Source of the DNA: Phaeoceros laevis
Taxonomy: Eukaryota; Anthocerotophyta; Anthocerotopsida; Notothyladales
Reading direction: 5' to 3'
Length of the DNA: 64,000 bases
Assembly (NCBI GenBank): GCA_049999765.1
Contig: JBNGIQ010009279.1
Coordinates: forward strand, 114,797-178,796
Position numbers and translations under genes: made by a program. The notes under the pieces were generated by a model. That model saw only the letters and a list, made by a program, of their open reading frames with translations, did no database searches and was not told the DNA's origin. This document shows positions 47,103 through 57,624 of the stretch, piece by piece (position 1 is the stretch's first letter; every line of letters starts with the position of its first letter).

Positions 47103-50100
47103 TCAATGGTTGTACTTCAAGGATGACTTCTCGAAACCAATAGTTGGAAACTGCTTGGCATATTCCTCAACCTCATGCTTCAGATATCCTATTTCTTTCA
47201 CGAAGTCGGGGTTTTGGTCCACTGCAGTTTTAAAGTCCTTCAGTTTAGGACCTGCATTGTACAGAACAAAAAAGTTATCAGCTGACGAGGAGCTGGAGAA
47301 GAAAGTATTCACTACTGAAACGAAAAGGGGGCACAAGAGCTGACACAGGCTCAGAACGGAGGCAGGCAAGGTTTGATAGAAACCGAAACCTGTAGATGCC
47401 TTCACTTTCACTGCGATCTTTACAGCACGGTCGAAGTATTCTGCCACCTTTTCAAAGTCCTCCTCCGTAAATCCTCTTGATGTCAAAGCAGGAGTTCCTG
47501 CAGCAAACCCACAATTCGGCAAACAATTCGGCAAGCAACTTGGACGCAAATAACACCCAATCCCAGAGGAGAAGTTGTCATTTACCCATTCGAATTCCCC
47601 CAGGAACCATGGCAGAGACATCCCCTGGAACTGTATTCTTGTTTGCTGCAATGTGAGCTAGCTCCATCACCCGTTCCACTCTTGATCCATCAACACCCTG
47701 GAAACACATCAGAGTTGAGATAACACAAAAGGCCAATTCATTGCTTGCCAATTCTTAGCAGAAGAATGCCAGTGAGGCGTTTGTGCCAGAATCCACCTTG
47801 TTCTTCAAGTTGACAAGAACCAAATGATTGTCAGTCCCACCTGAGACCAGCTCATAACCTTTTGCCTTCAGAGACTGTCGAAATATCATCCTTCGTTAAT
47901 ACTAAGGTCAACAACCAATATCTCAAAAGCTAAAAGTTACCAAATCTGTGTTCTCAAAGGGTAGGCGCGTGAGTGAATCATACTTCGGCAAACCGTGCAG
48001 AGTTGCTCAGAACTTGCTCCTGGTACGCTTTGAATGCAGGTGTAGCAGCCTACATGCACACATTTCTGAGAGATCCCTAATTGAAACCATACTAACAGCA
48101 ACAGCTGGGGCTGAATTTCCTGACCATTTGGACGACCTATACCTGTTTCAAGGCAACAGCTAGTCCACTGATCGTGTGATTGTGCGGTCCACCTTGGAGT
48201 CCAGGAAAAACTGCTGCATTGATCTTGTTCTCAAAATCGTAATGAACCTGTTGAACACAGCTTGACGTAAAGCTCTTCTCATTCTGCTACTTCACTGTCA
48301 ATCTGCCATTTGAGTCACAATCAGTAAAATAGTAAAAGATCTTTACCTCTTGGCCTTGCTTGTTGACCTCCTTCACACCCTTGCGGTAAAAAATCATGGC
48401 TCCACGAGGGCCCCGCAGTGATTTGTGTGTGGTTGTAGTCACAATATCCGCAAAGTCAAAAGGTGAAGGGACCACACCAGCAGCCACCAGTCCACTGATA
48501 TGAGCCATATCTGCTAGTAGGATAGCCTTTTGCTTATCAGCTACCTGCCTTGATCAGGTACAGTTGAACGATTACTTCAAGTTCCAATTCTTGAGGGGAA
48601 ACAGATGAGAAATGAGGCAAACAAACTACCTTCCGCATCCGTGCATAATCATAGTGCCGTGAATATGCACTTGCTCCAGCTACGATAAGCTTTGGTCTAA
48701 AAAGAGCGGCTGATTTTTCCATCTGTTTGACCCACATAAAGTGTTACTCGTAAGGATACACGAAAGCAACGAAGTTAACCTTCTGCTGATTGTTCAAAAC
48801 CTCAGTGAAACTGCAACCAGAAAGTTCAAAACAGCCTTGATAGATAGAAAAGGTACAGGAGAACAACCTCATCATAATTTATGAAGCCTGTTTCTTCATT
48901 CAGCCTGTAGGGCATAGTTTCGAAGAAGATTGAAACAGCTGAAATCTTCTTAGTATCAGTCTGCAAGCATAAATCTGGATCAGCTTCCACAAGCTAAAGT
49001 AAAGTACATAGTCATCTCCTTAGTCTTGCAAACAGAGCTGCAAAGCTGAGTTCGAGGGTCAAGGCTGAGGGACTATTATTAAAAGTCTCCAGACAGAGTG
49101 CTTACTAAATACGATATCACGAAAGGATCTGCACTGCAGAAAAGCAACAGACCTCGCACAAAGTGCTAGTTTTTGGAGGAAACACTCATGGGCAAAGACT
49201 GAAGGGGACCTGATACCCATGTGACAAGTGGCCACCATGTGGCAAATCCAAAGCCATAATCCGCTCGTGTGGATTCAACAAAGCTGTGTAAACCTGGAAG
49301 TTTGCCGGCGACCCTGAGAGTGACTGCACATTGACTGCCAGCATGATAGGAGAGTGACGTCAGTGCTATGGGATATGCCAAAACGATAACGCTCCTGCAT
49401 TGTAGAGCATCCAATAGCAGCAGGATACAACTTCGAAAACTGACCTCCCCATTTGGAAGGGTCAAGCCTGAAAGCTTCGAGTGCGCGTTTCTGGCAGAGG
49501 CTCTCTGCCAAGTCTATAAATCTGCAATTCGAAGCAACAGCAGTCGAGAGTACCGGCACTCAGTGATGAGGATTCGAAACATACGCGATCAACTTAAAGA
49601 AGGAAGACTTAGGCATACGAGATAAACTTACTCATTGCCACCATAGTATCGAGCTCCAGGATAGCCTTCACTGTATTTGTTCGTCATAACAGACCCCACA
49701 GCCTGCATAACTGAAAGCGAGGTGAAATTCTCCGAGGGAATAAGTTCAAGACCCTGCAAATCAACCAAACCCATGACAATGCCGTGAGTGCTTCAATTCA
49801 TGGTAGATATACTATCTCAAAATGCCATAGTCAAACCAGGTATTGTTGCTTAGCGTTGCATCAGCGTCAATAGAGCCAAACCTTCCACTGTCGGTTTTTT
49901 TCCAGTTCAATAATATCGGCAATTTCTGGATCCACATCTTCTAGTGATGCATTAAGCTGCTTGGGCCACTGAGGCCAAACATTCCACGTAAGAGAATCAG
50001 AATAAAATTGCGCAGTACACAAGAAGAATTGGCACGCTGGCTTTGTTTGGGAAAGTAACACTCACAGTAACATGAGCCTTCTCTTTGATGGTTTCGAACC

Positions 50101-50438
50101 GTGAGTAGTCTTCCTCATTTGCAACTGCAGACTGGACTCAAGGCTAAAAATCAGAATCAAGCATTTCTACAGATCCGTCAGGTTCTTGCAAACTAATCGA
50201 CTTCCCCAGCATTTTACAAAATCTGCAGGTGCCGGCCTACAGCAAGAATTCAATCGGCTGGCTGGAAAAATTCAGATTGTGACCCGGAACAACGACCAGC
50301 ACTAGCTCCACATAGGTCAGCGCACAATCGACACAGAGAACGTACCGATGCGCAGCGAGCACCCGAGCAGGCCACAGCTCGTGGGTGCAGTGCAGCTCGT
50401 GATGCCAGGCGGCGCAATGCAGCTAGCGGCAGCGCCAT
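47103..50438 (-). CDS. SHM1: Mitochondrial serine hydroxymethyltransferase
   Basis: Fifteen exons on the minus strand: 50438-50346, 50131-50066, 49968-49882, 49753-49632, 49521-49445, 49334-49210, 48960-48868, 48722-48630, 48544-48347, 48247-48143, 48049-47984, 47874-47797, 47697-47586, 47497-47390 and 47251-47103, giving 523 residues. The PLP enzyme interconverts serine + THF and glycine + 5,10-methylene-THF; the mitochondrial form closes the photorespiratory glycine cycle. Exon 1 encodes an Arg/Ala/Ser-rich, acid-poor presequence ([20 protein letters not shown]). Landmarks are [79 protein letters not shown], and [13 protein letters not shown] with the Schiff-base lysine near residue 293. 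[36 protein letters not shown] and the C-terminal FPTIGFE follow. All exon phases close without forcing. Confidence 0.97.
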
Positions 50439-51013
50439 CTCTGAAAGCTATCTTCCTAAGACGTAAAGAATGAGCGTTCTCGCCAATTGCGCAGCAAGCT
50501 TAGTGCCAGAATCAGCAGATATGCGCGTCGTCCCTGACACCGCAAGCTTAATCTCTTCCTACCTGCACATGCTAATGCAGAATCCGCTGGCCCAGCAAGG
50601 CTCTACGGATACTGCTATCTGCCTGCCTCGCAAGTTGCCTGTTTTGCAGTGGCTCGCCAGCCTCGCCTTGCCTCTAAGTTGCCTGGCCGCGCATTACGTG
50701 AGCACAATCTCAAGTGTGGGCCCTTGAGTGGACGATTTCCGACATTTTAAACTCAAGGCACGGGATTTCCACAACCTCACAAACGTGATTGACACCGCCG
50801 TACAGTGGCCAGTGTCGACAATCAGCGAATGTTCTCATTCCCTTGCGCATCTGTAACCTTATTGAAATTCCTATTGAGATTGTGCCAGCACTGCCAGCTC
50901 GTCAATCAACAAGTGTACTGATTGGCTGCGCTCGTTTTTGGACTGCACTGAGCAGTATCTGGAATACGGACAAAATGCCTCAACAGTGGGACTAGGGCCA
51001 CAAAAATCTCATC
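50439..51013. other. Spacer between SHM start and DYW-PPR stop
   Basis: SHM promoter and 5' UTR plus PPR 3' UTR (both genes are on the minus strand). No other gene signal. Confidence 0.45.
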
Positions 51014-53464
51014 TCAACGAGAATCCCCACAAGAACACAAGCCATCTATAAAACGGTGCACGCGATGTGCATCTCTGACTACAATTTCTCTCTTCTCTGT
51101 CTTCGAGATGATTTTTGTGCCTCTATGGCATTGATCACACATTCGGAGATTCTTGGTCACCAGCAAAGTTGTGCCGTCAGGTGTGTTCAGGAGACCGTAA
51201 GCCAGAGCCAGTTTCTCAGCATGTCCACACAGGGTACCCTCCTCCATCTCAGGAAGTGCTTCAAATGCTGGGTCAGCCTGCATCTGCTCATTCAGACTCC
51301 TCAGCTTTGCAGATGTATCAACTCTTTTTCCCCCGACCATGAAATCGTGCACCTTGTTACTTACAGTGATTGAGGCCATTGCAGGCTTCTTCCGGTTAGC
51401 AGCATGCTTTCGCAGCTTTTCTACATGCTTTACGTCCTCCCACCTAGCTGCATTAGAATAGATGTTTGACATGAGTACATACCCAGCAGCCTCGTGGGGC
51501 TCCATTTCTATTAGCCGGTCAAAGCACTGCCTTCCTATGTCAATGTTGCTATGTGTCTTGCATGCACTCAGCAGGCACTTCCACCCCACAGTATCTTGCT
51601 TCAGTGGCATGGTCTGCAACATGTTGTGAGCCTCCTCCAGGCAGCCCGCCCGGGCAAGGAGGTCCACCATGCAGTTGTAGTGCTCAACAGTTGGCCTGAT
51701 GCCATACTCCTCCACCATGCTTTTGAAGTATTTTTGGCCCTCAAGAACCAGACCGACATGACTGCAAGAGACTAGAAGGCAAGTATAGGTCACGGCATTT
51801 GGCTCAACTCCCTGTTGTACCATTTTCTCAAAGCATTGGACAGACCTTTTGTGATCATTACACTGACCATACCCCTTCATTAGTGCGGTCCAAGTCACTA
51901 CATTCTTACTTGAGAGCCCATCAAAGACTCTCTCAGCATCCTCTAGTCTCCCACATTTTGCATACATGTCGACCAAGGCGCTTCCAACAGACACACCTGC
52001 ATCTAATCCCATCCCTCTCACCTTAGCATGGACACGCCTTCCATCCTGTATTGCTCCTAAGCTGCCACATGCTTTTAGAATGCTTGTGTACGTTACAGTA
52101 TCAGCAACAATGTCGTCCTGCTCAAGAGTTTCAAAAATGTCAAGTGCTTTTTTGCATAGATCATTTTGAACATATCCACAAATCATAGCATTCCAGGTCA
52201 CTACATCTCGAGTTTGTAGTCTGTCAAAAACGGTTTTAGCATCTTCCACACTCCCACACTTTGCATACATGTCAATCAGCGCATTGCCAATGAATAAATC
52301 CACCTCCAGTCCTCTGTCCAGGATTTGAGCATGAATCCGTTTGCCCTCCTGTAGGTCTCCTATGCTGCCACTCGCTTTCAAAATACTAACAAATATGACA
52401 TCGCTAGGTGCTATACCAACCTCCTGCATTTTCCAAAACAGTTTGAGAGCTTCCTGACCACGCCCATGCTGCGCATATCCCACAATCATAGAACCCCATG
52501 TCACAACATCTCTGCGCGACAAGCTGTCGAACACTTTGCGAGCTTCTTCCAAGCTACCCAGTTTGACGTACATATCCACCAGGGTGTTGGCAAGAAACAC
52601 ATCTCTGTCAAATCCCCTTTCAAGTATTTGATCATGGAGATGTTTGCCTAGTTTCAGATCTCCAGAGCTGCAACATGCCCTCACAAGGTTGGAAAACGTG
52701 ACTTCATTGGCGAATGTCTTCCTATCCTGTCCCATTTTTGTATACATTTCGAGTGCCTGATGTCCAAGACCATGCAGAGCATAACCACCAATCATGGCAT
52801 TCCATGTGACGACATTCTTGGTTTGCAACCTGTTAAAAACACACAGGGCATCGTCCAGACTACCACATTTACCGTACATGTCCACCAGAGCACTCCCGAC
52901 ATACACATTTGACTCGAACCCAGTTTCTGTGACATCTGCATGAACCACCTTCCCGGATTTCAAGTCTGCGGCACCGGCACAGGCATTTAGAATAGCCACA
53001 AACACATAGTCATCTGGTCTGACAGTCGAGTCTCGCATGTTTTTATACAGTTTGATAGCATTCTCATTCTGTCCGTGCTCCGTGTACGCCGAGATCATCG
53101 ACGTCCACACGTATACATCGGGTGCAGTGAGTCCGCTGAAAACTTTCTCGGCGTCCTGCAAACTTCTGTTTGAAGCATACATGCGTATGATGTGGTTTGT
53201 CAAAAACATGTCGAATCCATACCCGTTTCTTACACTCAGCGCATGAGCACGCCTGCCCAGAGACAAATCCTTGCTTGCTACACACCCCTTGAGGATGTGG
53301 TAAAGCGTGTCCTTTGAGACATAAGTACCTCGTTCCAGGGCATCAACGGCATCATCAAGGTATTCGGCCTCTCGACAGACGTCATTTGCGGATCGAATCC
53401 TCCCCACGGTTGTTCTTGTATCCCAACACCTCCGCGATCCCCGCAGAAGTTGCTTAGCCCTCAT
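51014..53464 (-). CDS. DYW-type PLS PPR protein with altered C-terminus (intronless)
   Basis: One open frame of 816 residues from ATG 53464. The Arg-rich, acid-poor first 30 residues suggest organelle import. About 18 PLS repeats follow (phrases such as VDMYAKCG, NVVTWNAMIGGYA, FVSILKACGS), then E1/E2 (HYNCMVDLLARAG to VHDFMVGGK). The C-terminal deaminase-like DYW domain comes last. The zinc and catalytic motifs are present as H748-A-E750 (HAE in place of the usual HSE) and C776-D-Q-C779, with a second zinc cluster H-R-V-H and C-S-C. The PG box between E2 and HAE is not of the standard GYVPDT wording and is short (ADPAFEALPEM). The last three residues are D-S-R instead of D-Y-W. The expected job is site recognition and C deamination (or, for variant DYW domains, possibly U-to-C) in organelle RNA. 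The target is unknown. Confidence 0.92.
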   Translation of the reverse strand: MRAKQLLRGSRRCWDTRTTVGRIRSANDVCREAEYLDDAVDALERGTYVSKDTLYHILKGCVASKDLSLGRRAHALSVRNGYGFDMFLTNHIIRMYASNRSLQDAEKVFSGLTAPDVYVWTSMISAYTEHGQNENAIKLYKNMRDSTVRPDDYVFVAILNACAGAADLKSGKVVHADVTETGFESNVYVGSALVDMYGKCGSLDDALCVFNRLQTKNVVTWNAMIGGYALHGLGHQALEMYTKMGQDRKTFANEVTFSNLVRACCSSGDLKLGKHLHDQILERGFDRDVFLANTLVDMYVKLGSLEEARKVFDSLSRRDVVTWGSMIVGYAQHGRGQEALKLFWKMQEVGIAPSDVIFVSILKASGSIGDLQEGKRIHAQILDRGLEVDLFIGNALIDMYAKCGSVEDAKTVFDRLQTRDVVTWNAMICGYVQNDLCKKALDIFETLEQDDIVADTVTYTSILKACGSLGAIQDGRRVHAKVRGMGLDAGVSVGSALVDMYAKCGRLEDAERVFDGLSSKNVVTWTALMKGYGQCNDHKRSVQCFEKMVQQGVEPNAVTYTCLLVSCSHVGLVLEGQKYFKSMVEEYGIRPTVEHYNCMVDLLARAGCLEEAHNMLQTMPLKQDTVGWKCLLSACKTHSNIDIGRQCFDRLIEMEPHEAAGYVLMSNIYSNAARWEDVKHVEKLRKHAANRKKPAMASITVSNKVHDFMVGGKRVDTSAKLRSLNEQMQADPAFEALPEMEEGTLCGHAEKLALAYGLLNTPDGTTLLVTKNLRMCDQCHRGTKIISKTEKREIVVRDAHRVHRFIDGLCSCGDSR

Positions 53465-53619
53465 CGTTTCTGGGCTGGCAGGCCGACACTAGATCCCCTA
53501 GAGACCAGACTTGCAATGGCGGCCAGACTGCTTAGGCAATCAGCAGTGCAGAAGCGACTAGAAATGAAGTACCACAAGTGTATCTTTGACCTGCAATAGG
53601 AACCCCAAAGCAGGAAAAT

Positions 53620-53901
53620 CTGGGGTTTCCTGCTTCTGATAGTAGCGTTGGCAGAATCATCCCCACTACCTTACAGAACGCCACAAATGGTAGTCTTGAA
53701 ACCTTTTTCTTCCTTGCCAAAGCGTACGCTGCAGGAGTCATCCTGGCAACAGGGTTTGTGCACGTGATGCCTGACGCCTTGGAGGCTCTCACAAGTGACC
53801 GCTTGCCAAGAGTGACGGCCACCATATTAGCTGCTACCCGCCGTGTGAGCGAGTTGCAGCTGATATGGTGCTCGTACTTCAATTCTCAAACCTCTGACTA
53901 G
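53620..53901 (+). pseudogene. ZIP metal transporter fragment
   Basis: One plus-strand frame reads [45 protein letters not shown] (in pieces: [17 protein letters not shown], then [14 protein letters not shown]), the TM2-TM3 region of plant ZIP zinc/iron transporters. The frame continues into unrelated sequence and stops at 53899-53901. There is no start exon or remaining transmembrane segments nearby, so it is a lone exon-sized relic. It is antisense to a longer meaningless frame on the minus strand. Confidence 0.75.
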
Positions 53902-54002
53902 ACTGAGAGTGAGAGGACGTTTGGGCTCAAGCCCGTCACATAGTTCCCAGCTTCACAACTTCGAGCTCCTCAGCAATGGAGCATGTGAAACGAACAGAGC
54001 AC

Positions 54003-54048
54003 TTAGGGTATTAAAGTGAGTTAGGGTATTTGCCCTAATTCAGAGTAT
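54003..54048 (+). promoter_or_regulatory. Telo-box-like repeats and TATA-like element upstream of RPS14
   Basis: TTAGGGT occurs at 54003 and 54021, and its near-complement GCCCTAA at 54032. AGTATAAA lies at about 54043, roughly 125 bp before the start codon. Telo-boxes are characteristic of plant ribosomal protein promoters. The leader after it is pyrimidine-rich. Confidence 0.6.
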
Positions 54049-54170
54049 AAACAGCTTGCGCCGCTCCTGACGCCCCCTTTCCACTTCTGGGCTGATCTAC
54101 TGCCCTCTTTGTTGCCTCGTCCCAGCTGCGCAGCTGCTGGCATCGTCCGCGCGCGGAGCAGTAACACACG

Positions 54171-54626
54171 ATGTCGGGCAAGAAGAAGACACGCGAGGTG
54201 AAGGAGGAGAATGTGACGCTTGGACCTACTGTGAGAGAGGGCGAGCACGTCTTTGGCGTTGCCCACATCTTCGCCTCCTTCAACGACACTTTTGTGCACG
54301 TGACGGATCTGTCTGGGAAGGAAACCATTGCCCGTGTCACAGGCGGGATGAAGGTGAAGGCGGACAGGGATGAGGCTTCCCCCTATGCGGCCATGCTTGC
54401 GGCGCAGGATGTGGCCCAGAAGTGCAAGGAGCTGGGCATCACTGCCTTGCACATCAAGTTGAGGGCTACAGGAGGCAACAAGACCAAGACACCCGGACCC
54501 GGTGCGCAGTCCGCGCTGCGCGCTTTGGCCCGCTCCGGCATGAGGATTGGACGGATCGAGGATGTTACACCTATTCCCACGGACAGCACGCGGAGAAAGG
54601 GAGGCCGCAGGGGTCGCCGGTTGTAG
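54171..54626 (+). CDS. RPS14: 40S ribosomal protein uS11 (RPS14), intronless
   Basis: Complete 151-residue frame, ATG in the context CACACGATGTCG. It is a cytosolic small-subunit protein that lines the mRNA exit region and contacts the 18S platform. Hallmarks are [77 protein letters not shown] and the basic tail [11 protein letters not shown]. Length and wording match plant RPS14 throughout. No intron interrupts it, whereas plant copies known to me usually have introns; the coding sequence is GC-rich. The upstream telo-boxes suggest it is a functional gene rather than a dead retrocopy. Confidence 0.97.
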   Translation: MSGKKKTREVKEENVTLGPTVREGEHVFGVAHIFASFNDTFVHVTDLSGKETIARVTGGMKVKADRDEASPYAAMLAAQDVAQKCKELGITALHIKLRATGGNKTKTPGPGAQSALRALARSGMRIGRIEDVTPIPTDSTRRKGGRRGRRL

Positions 54627-55612
54627 AACTGTAACACAAGAAGCTGCAGTTCTGATAGTGTTGTTACTGTGAGGTGCATGGGGACTGGATAGTCCGCTGT
54701 GCGTAGGGTTTCGGCTATCTGTGACAGTTGTTAGATGGCACTTTCCTGCAAAGTGGATATAATTTTTGTGATGCAGTCGGTGGCTCGTCCGAGCACTTCT
54801 TAAGGCATGTTGGCAGCGATTTGATGCTGTAGACGCTCCTATCCTAAGCAGGCAACCCAGATTTTTTGTACTTCTGTTGTCCCAACTGCAGGTTGTAGCT
54901 TTTTGTTTTTGTACTTGTTTCTGCCGCTACTGTTTTTTGCTGAGGTGAGCCTGGGCATGATAGGCTTCCCAAGTGCTGGTTCTTCAGGCAATGCTGAAGG
55001 GGAATTCAGGACCCGGGCTCTCTTGCACTTGAAAGTGTGCTCTAAACCTATTTTGCTAATTAGTCCGGTCAACTGAATACGGGTGAGTGTATGCATGATG
55101 GAGAAAATCCTTGTATATCCTCCTTTGTCTCCGATCACTTCAGACTATAGGCCATCTAGATTATAGGCCATTTCTTGCTGTCTCCGTAAGGTGCACCTGT
55201 TGTGCGTCTGAGAACTTCGTAAGGTAGAGAAAAGACAGGCCGATCTTGATTGGACTGGGGAGACCCAGAATAAACCTTCCCTTCCTGCGGGGTTTACTAC
55301 CTATCATGCCGCGACCGAACGTTTGCTCCTGCCATTAGTTTGGATGACTGGTTAAGAAGAGATCGTTTCGTATTCGTGCTTTCCAAGAACCCCTTGAAAA
55401 TAAGATTGTATTTTTGAAGGGAGACCTCGTTGCCCCCGAGGCTTGTTTGTATCGCATTACCCCCGGGGAGGCGGGAAATCGGAGGAACATGGGCTATCCA
55501 CTCTCTCATCAAGCTTCCATTCCGTCTGCGCTCGAGGTCTATGTGAAAACATTTATTCCCCTATCTGCGTCGTCATTAAGGCTTAACCAAGCAACTTCCG
55601 CTCGTAACACCA
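54627..55612. other. RPS14 3' flank and intergenic DNA
   Basis: No gene recognised. The sequence becomes progressively AT-rich. Confidence 0.45.
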
Positions 55613-55720
55613 CTTTGAATGGTATAATTTGCAGCCTCCCTGATGCCCGACTGCCAAGTAAGCTAACCATCCCACTTAGGCTTATGTTAGCGAGCCCAGG
55701 TGTAGTTCTTTATACCTGTA
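55613..55720 (+). repeat. 108-bp direct repeat, copy 1
   Basis: It runs from CTTTGAATGGTATAATTTGC to TTCTTTATACCTGTAA. The second copy is at 56325-56432, 712 bp away, with about ten differences. Confidence 0.9.
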
Positions 55721-55746
55721 ACTAGTATATGGCCCGTCGATTTCGA

Positions 55747-56075
55747 CGGCAATCCATCCCCATCCATCCCCATCCCATCCATCACATCCCATCACATCCC
55801 ATCCCATCCATCCCATCCATCCCATCCATCCCATCCATCCCATCCATCCCATCCATCCCATCCATCCCATCCATCCCATCCATCCCATCACATTCCATCC
55901 CATCCATCCCATCCATCCCATCTCATCCATCCATCCTATCTCATCCATTCATCCATCTCATCCCATCCCATCCATCCCATCCATCCCATCCATCACATCT
56001 ATCCTATCCATCCCATCCATCCCATCCATCACATCTCATCCATCCCATCTATCCCATCCATCCCATCCCACCTTA
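55747..56075 (+). repeat. CATCC minisatellite, about 330 bp
   Basis: An irregular array of CATCC and CATCCATCC(C) units with occasional CACATC, CTATC and CTCATC variants. It reads through as an open Ile-Pro-Ser frame on the plus strand and a Trp-Met-Gly-rich frame on the minus strand, but only because of the repeat; it is not a gene. Confidence 0.95.
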
Positions 56076-56109
56076 TTAAGGGGACATAAACAATTTGAAC
56101 CATTAGTTT

Positions 56110-56180
56110 TCACGGAGTAGGTCATGTGGCCATTGGGATGGGCAGGTCTTGAGTTCGATTCCGGGGTTGGTTTGTTTTAC
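56110..56180 (+). repeat. tRNA-derived SINE-like head
   Basis: GAGTTCGATTCC (56151-56162) is a good Pol III B box. It is preceded by GTAGGTCATGTGGCCATTGGG, which resembles a degenerate A-box region about 30 bp upstream. The downstream body and tail are not defined. Confidence 0.5.
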
Positions 56181-56324
56181 CCCGCGCGCGTCATGCTAGG
56201 TGAGAGCATGTCCCCCAAACCCCAGCCCCATGGACAACACATAGAGAGAGCATGTCACAAACACACAAACACTCTCTCTCATTAAAATTTTATAATATAA
56301 GATGTGTATGTGTAATGTAAATAG

Positions 56325-56432
56325 CTTTGAATGGTAAAATTTGCAGCCTATCTGCTGCCTGACTGCCAAGTAAGCTAACCATCCCACTTAGGCTTATGTT
56401 AGCGGGCCCAGGTGTAATTCTTTATACCTGTA
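56325..56432 (+). repeat. 108-bp direct repeat, copy 2
   Basis: Partner of 55613-55720. The string TGTGTATGTGTAATGTAAATAGCT occurs just before it (about 56303) and just after it (about 56434), so this copy is also bounded by a short direct repeat. Confidence 0.9.
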
Positions 56433-57550
56433 ATGTGTATGTGTAATGTAAATAGCTATTTTATATTACACTTTTACACTCAAGCGCTAATACAATTATA
56501 TCTATTAAAAAGTAATTATCTATATCTTACATCAGCATAATATAATATTATTTTTCTAATTAATGTAACAATTTACACTTCTTTACATATTATACCTGTA
56601 AAATTATCTATCCTACAAGTGTAAGTTAGAAATTCTGGTGTCACATAGTGCAGTTTCAGGATCGGAGTAATTACACGTGTAATTACATATGTATAATGTA
56701 AAGTATAAAATGTAAGATATAAAGTGCCCAAGCCTAGTCCCACTGTGGTTTCTACCTCCACGCTGTAAGTCCTTAGAAAGTTAGTTCTAGAGTGCAACGG
56801 ACACTATTATGTAATTTCAGGGTCTAGAAAGTGTAATTCCATGGTCTAGAGAGTCTAATTCCATGCTGCCATGTCACAAAGTTCTTGATGGTATAGGTTA
56901 TTATGATTGTATACGTTATCATGATTGCATATTTTATCATGTTGAACTACCTTAGCCTAGTCTTACCTTCCGTTATCTTGCTCTCTATGTGTTAAATGCT
57001 CCACCTTTAAGAGACTTGAGTTTTGCTCTCTCCTAGGTAATAAGTTGTTTTTCATTTACATAGGCAAAAGCTGAAATTATGAGGTTCACCTTGTGGACCT
57101 TCATTTGATGTAGATTTAATCTAGTTAGGTTGGTTTCCAAAATCGTTATCAAACTCCTTTCATTTCATATATAGTGTTGTATACACTTCATTCCCATTAC
57201 AAGAACGCTATGCATGAACACTGCTTATTTGATGGTAAACACTTGCCAGAGTCTACAGGCAAGTCACAAACATGGTGGCGTGCTCAATTCATTTGTGGAG
57301 TTGGTATAGCGCGGCACTTTTCTACTACTAGCATTGTAATAAACAAAAGGTTTCTAAAAAATTCGCAATTGGAGTTGCAACTATACATGAAGTGCTCCAC
57401 TAGGTTATTCTTGTAATGAACCAAATATTTTAACATGTTACATATACAGTAGCCTACTCTAACCTAGAGGCAATCAAATTGCAAAACTCATCAACGGATA
57501 TGTGGATTGCCAAATCGTGTTGATTTCTTAGATGGTACTCGTATTTTGAT

Positions 57551-57624
57551 CAAGAAACCTAAGGTGCAAAGGAGAGACTATGTGCCACAAGAAACCTAAG
57601 GTGCAAAGGAGAGACTATGTGCCA
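57551..57624 (+). repeat. Perfect 37-bp tandem duplication
   Basis: CAAGAAACCTAAGGTGCAAA and the next 17 bases (57551-57587) are repeated exactly at 57588-57624. Confidence 0.95.

Larger units (their letters stand above)
53465..54170. other. Spacer with ZIP relic and RPS14 promoter
   Basis: The left half carries the ZIP transporter fragment annotated separately; the right half is the RPS14 promoter and leader. Confidence 0.5.

Noticed and set aside
48780-48815. Extra small exon in SHM
   Set aside because: The sequence between exons 7 and 8 looks exon-like but introduces a stop in phase; direct joining of exons gives the conserved [12 protein letters not shown].
53532-53882. 116-codon minus-strand frame between PPR and RPS14
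   Set aside because: It is the antisense of the recognisable ZIP fragment on the plus strand.
55729-56079. Open frames of 88-116 codons over the CATCC array
   Set aside because: They exist only because the pentamer repeat lacks stops; the Ile-Pro-Ser and Trp-Met-Gly strings are repeat artefacts.
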